Assembly: GCF_002561455.1 (NCBI RefSeq)
Contig: NZ_NTUP01000059.1
Span: 92,446 to 156,445 of the forward strand
Length of the DNA stretch: 64,000 nucleotides
Direction of reading: 5' to 3'
DNA from: Bacillus sp. AFS015802
GTDB taxonomy: Bacteria; Bacillota; Bacilli; Bacillales; Bacillaceae_B
Positions 40,216 to 47,690 of the stretch are shown one piece after another. How positions within the stretch are numbered: position 1 is the stretch's first letter; every line of letters starts with the position of its first letter. The notes under the pieces were generated by a model. The model saw only the letters and a list, made by a program, of their open reading frames with translations. It did not search any database and was not told the origin of the DNA. Position numbers and translations under genes: made by a program.

Positions 40216-40959
40216 TTAATAGACAAATGACAGATAAGCTGATAGAAGGACATCACCATACAAATAAGCAAGTATGGTGCCAAGGGCGATAAACGGACCA
40301 AAGGGAATCGGCTTCCCTCTTTCTATCACCTTGAAGGCCAAAGCGACCAAACCGAAGATGGCGCCAAAAAATGTTGCCAGCATAAAGGATAAGACCATGA
40401 CCTTTAATCCCACAACAAAGCCGATCACGGCATATAACTTGATGTCCCCCCCACCCATGCCGCCTTTACTCACAATGGCGATAAGGAGGAGCAGTCCAAA
40501 ACCGGCTGCTGCTCCGATCAGGCTGTCCCACCAGGGATTCAACGGAATGAACAGACGTTCCAATAAAAAAAGTCCAGAAAAAAATAAAAGAACTTTATCA
40601 GGGATGACCATATATTTCAAATCAGAAACCGTGATGATGATGAACAATGAAATGAGCGTCCACGCGACAAGCAGCTCCCAATCAAGTCCAAACTCAAGAT
40701 ATGCCAGGACAAAAAGACTGGCATTCAAAGCCTCCATAAACGGATATAAAGGAGAAATGCGCCCATGACACTGGCGGCATTTCCCCTTTTGAATGAGATA
40801 GGAAAAGACAGGGAGCAGCTCCACCGCAGTCAATTGATGACCACAATACGGACAGCTCGACCTGGGCTTAACGATGGATTTCTTTAAAGGCACCCGCAGG
40901 CCGACTACGTTGTAGAAGGAGCCTAGGAGGAGTGCGTAGAGAGTAATTAGGATTATCAC
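40216..40959 (-). CDS. comC: type IV prepilin peptidase (PilD/ComC)
   Basis: 247-aa polytopic aspartic protease that cleaves and methylates prepilins. The N-terminal cytoplasmic zinc-type motif has two CxxC pairs (CPYCGHQ about residue 36 and CRQCHG about residue 61). The two catalytic aspartates are in SDLKYMVIPD near residue 133 and GGGDIKLYAV near residue 190. It corresponds by position to B. subtilis comC, which processes the ComG pseudopilins, so it probably serves both this pilus and competence. The start is a GTG 9 bp after pilA, with GGAG inside the pilA end. Confidence 0.93.
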   Translation of the reverse strand: MIILITLYALLLGSFYNVVGLRVPLKKSIVKPRSSCPYCGHQLTAVELLPVFSYLIQKGKCRQCHGRISPLYPFMEALNASLFVLAYLEFGLDWELLVAWTLISLFIIITVSDLKYMVIPDKVLLFFSGLFLLERLFIPLNPWWDSLIGAAAGFGLLLLIAIVSKGGMGGGDIKLYAVIGFVVGLKVMVLSFMLATFFGAIFGLVALAFKVIERGKPIPFGPFIALGTILAYLYGDVLLSAYLSFVY

Positions 40960-40968
40960 GCTTTGAAA

Positions 40969-41415
40969 TTACTCTCCTTCTTTAGGTGCAGGAGCTGGGA
41001 TAGTTTTTGCATCTTTCTTTGCATTATTAATATCTTTTACAGAAGCATTTGCAAAATCTATAGTAACACTCCCTTTAGCACCTGTCCCACTTAAAGTTAA
41101 TGTATTATCATCCTTAACTGTTACCGTATATCCTGACTCCATAATATCATCATTTTCTTCAAGATAGTCTTCTAAATCAGAAGCTTCTAACGTTCTATCA
41201 TCCGGAACACTTTCTGAAGAAACATATAATTTAGCTGCATTTAAAACCTGAATCCCCTCAGCTTTAACTGCATCAGTCCGTGATTTTTCAATAATATTCC
41301 CAATACTCGGCACCGCAATCGCCGCAATAATCCCCAAGATCACGATGACAGCCAGTAGCTCGACCAGCGTCAAACCTCTTTCATTCTTCAACATTTTCTT
41401 CATTTTCTTCAACAT
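40969..41415 (-). CDS. pilA: type IV major pilin (prepilin)
   Basis: 148-aa prepilin: a basic leader (MLKKMKKMLKNERG) with processing after Gly, then mature LTLVELLAVIVILGIIAAIAVPS. Glu at +5 is present; the +1 residue is Leu where Phe is usual. The mature globular domain is short and acidic and ends in PAPAPKEGE. It is the only pilin gene in the cluster; no separate minor pilins are seen. The reading frame downstream of the conserved helix is clearly more AT-rich than its neighbours (many TTA, ATA, AAT codons), suggesting rapid change or exchange. It has a 116-bp upstream gap with a possible promoter of its own. Confidence 0.9.
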   Translation of the reverse strand: MLKKMKKMLKNERGLTLVELLAVIVILGIIAAIAVPSIGNIIEKSRTDAVKAEGIQVLNAAKLYVSSESVPDDRTLEASDLEDYLEENDDIMESGYTVTVKDDNTLTLSGTGAKGSVTIDFANASVKDINNAKKDAKTIPAPAPKEGE

Positions 41416-41439
41416 GCTTCATTTCCTCCTCAACATCAT

Positions 41440-41482
41440 ATGTAGTACTTTAGTACTCTTTTAATCTACCTATATTATACAT
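41440..41482 (-). promoter_or_regulatory. possible internal promoter and leader hairpin for pilA
   Basis: A TATAAT box (41474-41479) on the minus strand lacks a good -35 match; downstream AGTACT-TT-AGTACT-type symmetry (41444-41457) can fold before the GAGGAGG ribosome site. This would allow extra pilin expression within the operon. Confidence 0.4.
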
Positions 41483-41531
41483 CACGAAGAATAAAATATA
41501 AGTCTTAATGTGTAAAATATTATCAAAATTG

Positions 41532-42743
41532 CTAGAAATTTTGTACATTGTTAAATATTTCAAACATCGGGACCATGATGGCCGTGACAATCGTCCCCAC
41601 AAGACTCGCCAAAAGGACGATCATCAGGGGTTCGATGAGGGCTTTTAATTGATCCGTCGAGTTTTCGACTTCTTTTTCATAAAAATCCGCCACTTTCGAA
41701 AGCATGCTGTCGAGTGAACCCGTCTCTTCCCCAATCGAAATCATTTGGGAAACCAGGGGAGGAAAGGCCCAATGCTTCTTCATGGGCTCCGTCAACGTCC
41801 CGCCTTTTTCCAATGACGCCCGGGACTCCCTGAGAACGGTGGCCATCACTTCATTTTCCACCACCCGTTCCACTATCGCCAGGGACTGCAGGATGGGGAC
41901 GGAGCTTGAGAAAAGGGAGCTTAACGTTCTCGTCATACGGGCCAGAACCGTTTTTTGGATCAGCTTACCGAAGACAGGGATCCTTAAGATGAAGTAATCC
42001 AGGTAGTATTTCGTTTCTTTCCTCTGCCTCACCATCCCGATCCCTGTGATAAAAAGAATCACAAGCAGCAAGAGTACATACCAGAACCGCTGGACGGTTT
42101 CACTTGCCCCGAGGACGAATCGGGTGATTAACGGTAATTCTCCCCCGAAATCGTCAAACATATCCACGAAGGTCGGCACAACGGCAGCGAGTAAAAAGAT
42201 GACAACGCCGATGGCAATGACCCCTACGACGGCAGGGTAAGAAAGGGCTGCGATTACTTTTTGTCGTGTACCGTGTTGCTTCTCATAATGATCTCCCAGT
42301 CTTTCCAGGGTTTCATCCAGGCTTCCCGTCGCTTCCCCGGCTTTCAGCATATTGATGAAGAGAGGCTCGAACACTTTACTGTGCTTTCCGAATGCCTCAG
42401 AAAGGGGACGTCCTTCCTTCAGCTCTATTTCGACATCCATGAGGATTTTCGTCAACGCTTTGCTGTCCGTTTGGCTCCCCAGGATACGGGTAGCGTCGAC
42501 GACGGTGACCCCCGCTTTCAAAAGGGTGGAAAACTGCCTTAGAAAAATCACCAAATGCTGAAGCTTAACGGGATTCCCAAAGGTTATTTCTTTTGTTAAG
42601 AGCGTTTCCGGGATTTCCTGGACGGAAATGATGCGAACGCCTTGATTCTTCAGGCGGAGCATGGCCTCTTTTTTGGAGGGGGCCGTTATATGACCTTTTT
42701 TCTTACCCTTTTTATCCCGTCCTTCGTACTTGAATCTGGCCAT
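41532..42743 (-). CDS. pilC: type IV pilus inner-membrane platform protein PilC
   Basis: 403-aa platform protein of the GspF/PilC family with two tandem T2SSF domains. The first has LRQFSTLLKAGVTVVDATRIL (about 65-85) and EAFGKHSKVFEPLFINMLKAGEATGSLDETL. The second repeats the pattern with LARMTRTLSSLFSSSVPILQSL and MISIGEETGSLDSMLSKVADFYEKEVE. Three membrane helices are evident (about 170-190, 220-240, 375-395). It contacts PilB/PilT and passes pilins to the growing fibre. It begins 2 bp after pilT. Confidence 0.94.
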   Translation of the reverse strand: MARFKYEGRDKKGKKKGHITAPSKKEAMLRLKNQGVRIISVQEIPETLLTKEITFGNPVKLQHLVIFLRQFSTLLKAGVTVVDATRILGSQTDSKALTKILMDVEIELKEGRPLSEAFGKHSKVFEPLFINMLKAGEATGSLDETLERLGDHYEKQHGTRQKVIAALSYPAVVGVIAIGVVIFLLAAVVPTFVDMFDDFGGELPLITRFVLGASETVQRFWYVLLLLVILFITGIGMVRQRKETKYYLDYFILRIPVFGKLIQKTVLARMTRTLSSLFSSSVPILQSLAIVERVVENEVMATVLRESRASLEKGGTLTEPMKKHWAFPPLVSQMISIGEETGSLDSMLSKVADFYEKEVENSTDQLKALIEPLMIVLLASLVGTIVTAIMVPMFEIFNNVQNF

Positions 42744-42745
42744 GA

Positions 42746-43783
42746 TTAACTGTTCTCCTGAAGAAACGGAGAGGCGGTTTCCTTGGATATGATGCCGGCG
42801 TGCAGAAATCTGCTGACATTCGATTCAAATAATTCCATCCCCAGTGCCTTGGAGGTTTGCATAACCGTCGGGATTTGATGGATCTTCTCTGAACGTATGA
42901 GATTGGCCACTGCTGAATTATTCAGCAGGATTTCTGAAACCGCGATCCTTCCTTCCTTATCAACCGTCGGCAGAAGGCGTTGGGCGATGACCCCCTGAAG
43001 AACGGATGCAAGTTGGACGCGAACCTGTGATTGCTGCGCTGCCGGAAAGACATCAATGATTCGTTCAATCGTTGAAACCGCGCTGGAGGTGTGCAGCGTA
43101 CCCAATACTAAATGACCGGTTTCCGCTGCCGTGATGGCGGTTTGAATGGTTTCAAGATCCCGCATTTCCCCCACAAGAATGACATCGGGATCCTGCCTTA
43201 GGGCGCTTCTGAGGCCATAGGCAAAGGACTTGGTATCAAATCCGACTTCCCGTTGATCGATAATGGAAGAGCCGTGCTTATGTAAATATTCGATCGGATC
43301 CTCAAGGGTGATGATATGCTTCCTCATCGTCTGGTTCATATAGTGAATCATGGAGGCAAGGGTCGTCGATTTCCCGCTTCCTGTAGGACCCGTCACCAGT
43401 ACCAATCCCTGATGTTTTTCCGCTATTTTCATTAAGACGGGAGGAAGCTTGAGCTCTTCGAGGGTCGGGATGTTCCTTGGCACCACCCGCAGTGCAATGG
43501 AAATGCAGGAGCGTTGAAAATAAGCGTTCACCCTGAAACGCGAAACACCCGGGAGAGCATAGGAAAAGTCCAGCTCTCCCCTTTCCTTGAAATCCATCCA
43601 TAAATGCTCCGGGATGATGGCTTTTGCCATCATCTCTGTATCTTCAGGCTTCAATGGTTCCTGTCCGTACCTTTTTAAGTCCCCATGAATGCGGAATACC
43701 GGGGCCGACCCTATCGTTAAATGTATATCTGAGGCTCTTAATTCAAATGCTGCCTGTAATAGCCGATCGATTCGTTCCTTCAT
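42746..43783 (-). CDS. pilT: pilus retraction ATPase PilT
   Basis: 345-aa hexameric ATPase that depolymerises pili and powers twitching. Family signatures: ASDIHLTIGSAPVFRIHGDL (20-39), Walker A GPTGSGKST (132-140), Asp box with ITLEDPIEYLH, Walker B VILVGEMRDLETI and His box GHLVLGTLHTSSA. The presence of PilT next to PilB implies a retractile pilus and not a ComG-type pseudopilus. The ATG at 43783, 8 nt after AAGG, is preferred over the GTG at 43792. Confidence 0.94.
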   Translation of the reverse strand: MKERIDRLLQAAFELRASDIHLTIGSAPVFRIHGDLKRYGQEPLKPEDTEMMAKAIIPEHLWMDFKERGELDFSYALPGVSRFRVNAYFQRSCISIALRVVPRNIPTLEELKLPPVLMKIAEKHQGLVLVTGPTGSGKSTTLASMIHYMNQTMRKHIITLEDPIEYLHKHGSSIIDQREVGFDTKSFAYGLRSALRQDPDVILVGEMRDLETIQTAITAAETGHLVLGTLHTSSAVSTIERIIDVFPAAQQSQVRVQLASVLQGVIAQRLLPTVDKEGRIAVSEILLNNSAVANLIRSEKIHQIPTVMQTSKALGMELFESNVSRFLHAGIISKETASPFLQENS

Positions 43784-43797
43784 GCCATACACCTTCT

Positions 43798-45456
43798 TTA
43801 CTCTATTGCTACGCGCAGAATTTCTTCCGTCGTGGTCAACCCTTGCTTTACCTTGAACAACCCATCATCCAGAAGAAAGATGGTTTTATTTTTCATCGCT
43901 ACTTCCCTTAACGTACTGAGGGATTCATTGTTCATGATGATCCTTTTCATTTCATCGTTCACGACCAGCACTTCATGGATCGCCATTCTGCCTTTATAAC
44001 CTGTCATGTTGCACGAGGCACACCCCCTGCCCCTGATGATCCTTTCGATCGACATGCCTCTGCGTTCGAAGATTTCTGTTTCCCTGGTGGAGGGTACTTC
44101 TTCCCGTGCACAATCCCTGCATACTTTCCTCACCAGTCTTTGAGCCACGATCCCACTGACGGATGTGGCCACCAAAAAGGGTTCGACCCCCATATCGATT
44201 AGTCGGGTCACCGTACTTAACGAGTCGTTCGTATGAATGGTACTGAGTACGAGATGCCCCGTCAAAGAGGCCCGTATCGCCACCTCGGCCGTTTCCCGGT
44301 CGCGAATTTCCCCCACCATGATTATATTCGGGTCCTGTCTGAGGATGGAGCGGAGACCGGTGGCGAATGTAAGACCGACATTTGCGTTGACCTGAATCTG
44401 GTTGACCCCCTCCAATTGATACTCTACCGGGTCTTCAACCGTGATAATATTGACCTCTTCGCTATTCAGCTTATTCAGTGCAGCATAAAGAGTCGAGGAC
44501 TTACCTGAACCAGTCGGACCTGTAATCAGGACAATTCCGGTCGGCCGGTCAATCAGTTCCTGAAACCGCTTCAAGTTCAAGCTGTTGAATCCAAGCTGAC
44601 CCAGGTCATTCAATGATGAACTTAGGTCCAGTATACGCAGGACGATTTTTTCCCCATACACGGTGGGAAGAGTCGATACCCTTAGGTCGATGGGACGGAA
44701 ATCGATGTTTGTTTTGATCCGTCCATCCTGCGGGACCCTGTGTTCAGTGATGTCCAATTGTGACATGATTTTGAGCCGGGCCGTCAGCATACTGTGCATA
44801 TGCTTCGGAAGAGCCCTGTCCGTCCGCAGGATGCCATCCACCCGATAGCGTATGAGCACCTTTGTCTCTTGTGGATCAATGTGAATATCGCTTGCCTTTT
44901 GAGTCATGGCATTTGATAACAACTGATTCACCAGCTTGGCGATGGGGGAATCCTGATCCGTTAATGTTTCATCCTCTAAAGCGGGACGGTCATTTTCCAT
45001 CCCTTTCAACTCTTCATAGCTTTCATCCATATCATAGTACTTACTGATCGACCGGAGGATATCATCCTTTGTGGCAATGGCCGTTTCAATATAGAACCCC
45101 GTGGACAGCCGTAAATCCTCTATCGTATAGAAATCCATTGGGTCCGCCATGGCGACAAAGAGCTTATCCCCTTCTTTTTTCAGGGGGATCATTAGATTCC
45201 CCTTGGCCAATTCTTTCGGAATCAAATGGAACAGTTTGGGATCGAATGGGTATCGAAACAAACTGACATGTGGGATACCCAGCTGAAATTCGAGCACTTC
45301 GATCAACTGCTGCTCCGTTATGTATCCTTTTTGTAAGATAGCATCCCCAAGCTTCTGATCTTTCCCTTTTTCCCTCAGTGCCGCTTGAAGCTTTTCTTCC
45401 GTTAACAAACCTGATTCAACTAATAAGTCTCCTAGACGTTTCCTCTCCTGGGCCAT
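43798..45456 (-). CDS. pilB: pilus extension ATPase PilB with N-terminal MshEN-type domain
   Basis: 552-aa GspE/PilB motor. The N-terminus carries two tandem MshEN-like motifs: RLGDLLVESGLLTEEKL (7-23) and KLGDAILQKGYITEQQL (35-51), the fold that binds c-di-GMP in MshE-type ATPases; the terminal Gln of the first motif is Lys here. The catalytic core has Walker A GPTGSGKSS (313-321), ITVEDPVEYQL, Walker B IIMVGEIRD (about 378-386), GHLVLSTIHTND, and a C-terminal zinc site of two CxxC pairs (446-449, 479-482). ATG 45456 is preferred from ribosome-site spacing (AGGTGG). Third gene of the operon. Confidence 0.94.
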   Translation of the reverse strand: MAQERKRLGDLLVESGLLTEEKLQAALREKGKDQKLGDAILQKGYITEQQLIEVLEFQLGIPHVSLFRYPFDPKLFHLIPKELAKGNLMIPLKKEGDKLFVAMADPMDFYTIEDLRLSTGFYIETAIATKDDILRSISKYYDMDESYEELKGMENDRPALEDETLTDQDSPIAKLVNQLLSNAMTQKASDIHIDPQETKVLIRYRVDGILRTDRALPKHMHSMLTARLKIMSQLDITEHRVPQDGRIKTNIDFRPIDLRVSTLPTVYGEKIVLRILDLSSSLNDLGQLGFNSLNLKRFQELIDRPTGIVLITGPTGSGKSSTLYAALNKLNSEEVNIITVEDPVEYQLEGVNQIQVNANVGLTFATGLRSILRQDPNIIMVGEIRDRETAEVAIRASLTGHLVLSTIHTNDSLSTVTRLIDMGVEPFLVATSVSGIVAQRLVRKVCRDCAREEVPSTRETEIFERRGMSIERIIRGRGCASCNMTGYKGRMAIHEVLVVNDEMKRIIMNNESLSTLREVAMKNKTIFLLDDGLFKVKQGLTTTEEILRVAIE

Positions 45457-45476
45457 GATCATCCACCTGACTTCTT

Positions 45477-46829
45477 TTATTTCATATCCGACAATGGACC
45501 TTCCGCTTCCGGCGGGAGATTCTCATCCCCTGCGTTTTCAGGTAATTCACTTTCCCCTGTGTCAATCGGTTCAGAAGGAACAGTGTTTTCCGTTCCTCCA
45601 GAACTTCCCGGAATGGCAGTCTCATCACTCGAAGCACCCGTACCATTGTCATCCGTTTCAACGGGGGCCTGTGGTTCACTTACCACATAGTCTTTCATAC
45701 TATGGATCTCTTCTTTATACACCGGAAGATAAAAGTCCTCAGACACCCTCTCTTCCTTGAGAACTTCACCGTTCTTCGTCTCGAAACTACGCCACACTTC
45801 AATCTTCATGCCGTCACGTCCTTCTTCTTTCACCTTTACTTCCCCTTTATTTACATAGGGACTGTACTGTTTGATCAGCTTCGGCTTGAAGGTTTGTTCG
45901 TTCCGCTCTTCTACAGTAATCTCATAGGGCATCTCTACGCCAGTGAGGGTCAGGGTAAGTGTATCTCCCTGTCGACTGAACGTGATGGTATAGGCAGTGT
46001 TATTTGGATTGGTGAAAATAAAATCGTCGCCCTGTTCCTGATTGACATACGCCTCATATCCCAGATCAATATCGTCTGGAAGAACCCTTCCCTGGTGTCT
46101 TTCGATCACTTCAAAATTCGTCGGCAGGATCAACCGGTATAAGGATGATGCAAAGTGACTCAATTCCTGGTTGGACAATCCCGTAAAAGCTTCGTCATCC
46201 ATAAATTCCAATAGGGAGAACGGCGAGGTTTTTCCTATTTCGATTTTCGGATATGCCTCAAGCAGATTTTGAAGTCCCGGAGTGATGGGCACCCCTTCCA
46301 TATTGACCTCAGAGATGAGTTCAATCGAATCGGATTGAATGAAAAAATCTTCTATTGGCAGGTTTCTGTCGATTGTGTCTAAATTCGATGCTGCCTGAGT
46401 CATTTCTTGATTCAATGCCTCCATGTCGATCATGCCGGTATCCACTTCATGAGAAGCTAAAAAAGAGGGGAGTCCCTTGATGCTCACCAACAGAGGCGAG
46501 TCCCCTCCTTGAGCTGCAGCCTGCAGCGAACCGGCAAGGTCAAAATGAAACAGCTTCGAATCTACAGGGATGAATGTCTCCATATAGGAAACGGTTAATG
46601 AATGATTGCCTTTCCACCCATCTATTTCCGTATTCAATTGGGCTTCTGCTTCTTGATAAGAAAGGGTGGAAACATCAATATTTCCAATCCTGGTCCCTTC
46701 AGAAAAAGCCTCATTCGGCGAAATGAAACGATCATATGCATAAGCTCCAAGATGAGCAAAACTGAACAAATAAAGGCTGCATAACACAAAAAAAACAGAT
46801 AGTTTCGTAATTGGAAACGTTTTGCTCAT
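45477..46829 (-). CDS. VanW/G5-type extracellular protein of the pilus operon
   Basis: About 450 aa. An N-terminal membrane anchor or uncleaved signal (VFFVLCSLYLFSFAHLGAYAY, about 11-31) leads to a large extracytoplasmic part. Residues about 46-75 (IGNIDVSTLSYQEAEAQL) resemble the peptidoglycan-binding-like domain of YoaR/VanW proteins. A G5-like beta region (about 310-375; YSPYVNKGEVKVKEEGRDG, then FETKNGEVLKEERVS) follows. The last 70 residues are a Gly/Ser/Pro/Glu-rich acidic tail. No enzymatic residues were recognised. By position and topology it may anchor or guide the pilus through the thick cell wall. ATG 46829 is preferred. Confidence 0.7.
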   Translation of the reverse strand: MSKTFPITKLSVFFVLCSLYLFSFAHLGAYAYDRFISPNEAFSEGTRIGNIDVSTLSYQEAEAQLNTEIDGWKGNHSLTVSYMETFIPVDSKLFHFDLAGSLQAAAQGGDSPLLVSIKGLPSFLASHEVDTGMIDMEALNQEMTQAASNLDTIDRNLPIEDFFIQSDSIELISEVNMEGVPITPGLQNLLEAYPKIEIGKTSPFSLLEFMDDEAFTGLSNQELSHFASSLYRLILPTNFEVIERHQGRVLPDDIDLGYEAYVNQEQGDDFIFTNPNNTAYTITFSRQGDTLTLTLTGVEMPYEITVEERNEQTFKPKLIKQYSPYVNKGEVKVKEEGRDGMKIEVWRSFETKNGEVLKEERVSEDFYLPVYKEEIHSMKDYVVSEPQAPVETDDNGTGASSDETAIPGSSGGTENTVPSEPIDTGESELPENAGDENLPPEAEGPLSDMK

Positions 46830-46859
46830 CACTTGAGGCCCCTTTTAGACTGATTTCAT

Positions 46860-47501
46860 TTACCTCTTTGTTTCAAAAAATAAGCGATTGTACTCTTCCT
46901 CTTCTTCCTGTGAAAGGGACGAAGAAGGAATCGTATCATACCGTAAGGAATCCGTTTGTGGTGAAAGAGGATTCCAGTCTTCTAATTGCTCATCAAGCCG
47001 GTCCCTTTCTTCATCCACCGAAAACGGGGAGTGGGATGGGAAGTCTTCGTCTTTATATACGTTGTCTTCTATTTCTTCTTCCAGGATATGTACGGATGAT
47101 ATGGATTTTAATGGGATCTCCTCTATGTACCCTTCTTTCTCCGGAACCCTTTTCCCTTTAGTAGTGGGAACGGTATCCAAAGCGGGGCTTTCCTCAAATT
47201 CTTGTTGGCTCGTTTCCTTGATTTCGGATGTGAAATAAATGTCAGATGTATTCGTGGATTGAAGGAATAAAGGTCTTACCCTCGTCTCCAGGAAGTAGGT
47301 ACTTAGAAGGAGTAATAAAACGAAAATGATCAAGACCTGATAGAGGGGAATAACGCGGCCGGCCAGTACACACAAGAGAGTAAGCAAAAGAGCTCCAGTA
47401 GAAATCAGGACTTTCTGCTTATATGACAGTTTCATAGGAACCAATATGAGTATAGGCAGCAACAATAGAAAGGCCACGACAGCAGATACTACATCACTCA
47501 C
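46860..47501 (-). CDS. unrecognised membrane protein with acidic cytoplasmic tail, first gene of pilus operon
   Basis: About 213 aa. Three closely spaced hydrophobic helices fill residues 5-75; the remainder (80-213) is a charged, Glu/Asp/Ser-rich tail without recognised domains (EEEIEDNVYKDEDF; QEEEEEYNRLFFETKR at the end). A GTG start at 47501, 6 nt from GGAGGG, fits better than the ATG at 47507, which abuts that site. No family assignment can be made. It starts the operon and lies 31 bp before the VanW/G5-like gene, so a role in pilus assembly or its control is the natural guess. Confidence 0.65.
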   Translation of the reverse strand: MSDVVSAVVAFLLLLPILILVPMKLSYKQKVLISTGALLLTLLCVLAGRVIPLYQVLIIFVLLLLLSTYFLETRVRPLFLQSTNTSDIYFTSEIKETSQQEFEESPALDTVPTTKGKRVPEKEGYIEEIPLKSISSVHILEEEIEDNVYKDEDFPSHSPFSVDEERDRLDEQLEDWNPLSPQTDSLRYDTIPSSSLSQEEEEEYNRLFFETKR

Positions 47502-47649
47502 ACTCATCCCTCCAATTCATGGTTGTTTCGATGAAAAATAACAATATTCGACTACTACTATTTTAGTATATACAGTGGGAAATGAAAAGCTATTATCTGC
47601 TAAAGCTAGTAAAAAATAGGATGAAAATCATAGGTATCATATCATCAAT

Positions 47650-47688
47650 TTAAAAAAACACCTTCACATAAAGGAAGGTGTTTACATA
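47650..47688 (-). terminator. terminator after the GGDEF gene
   Basis: AAACACCTTC/GAAGGTGTTT stem and TTTTTTT on the minus strand. It separates the diguanylate cyclase gene from the pilus operon. The gap 47508-47650 shows only a weak TATACT-type -10 for the operon. Confidence 0.85.
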
Positions 47689-47690
47689 GT

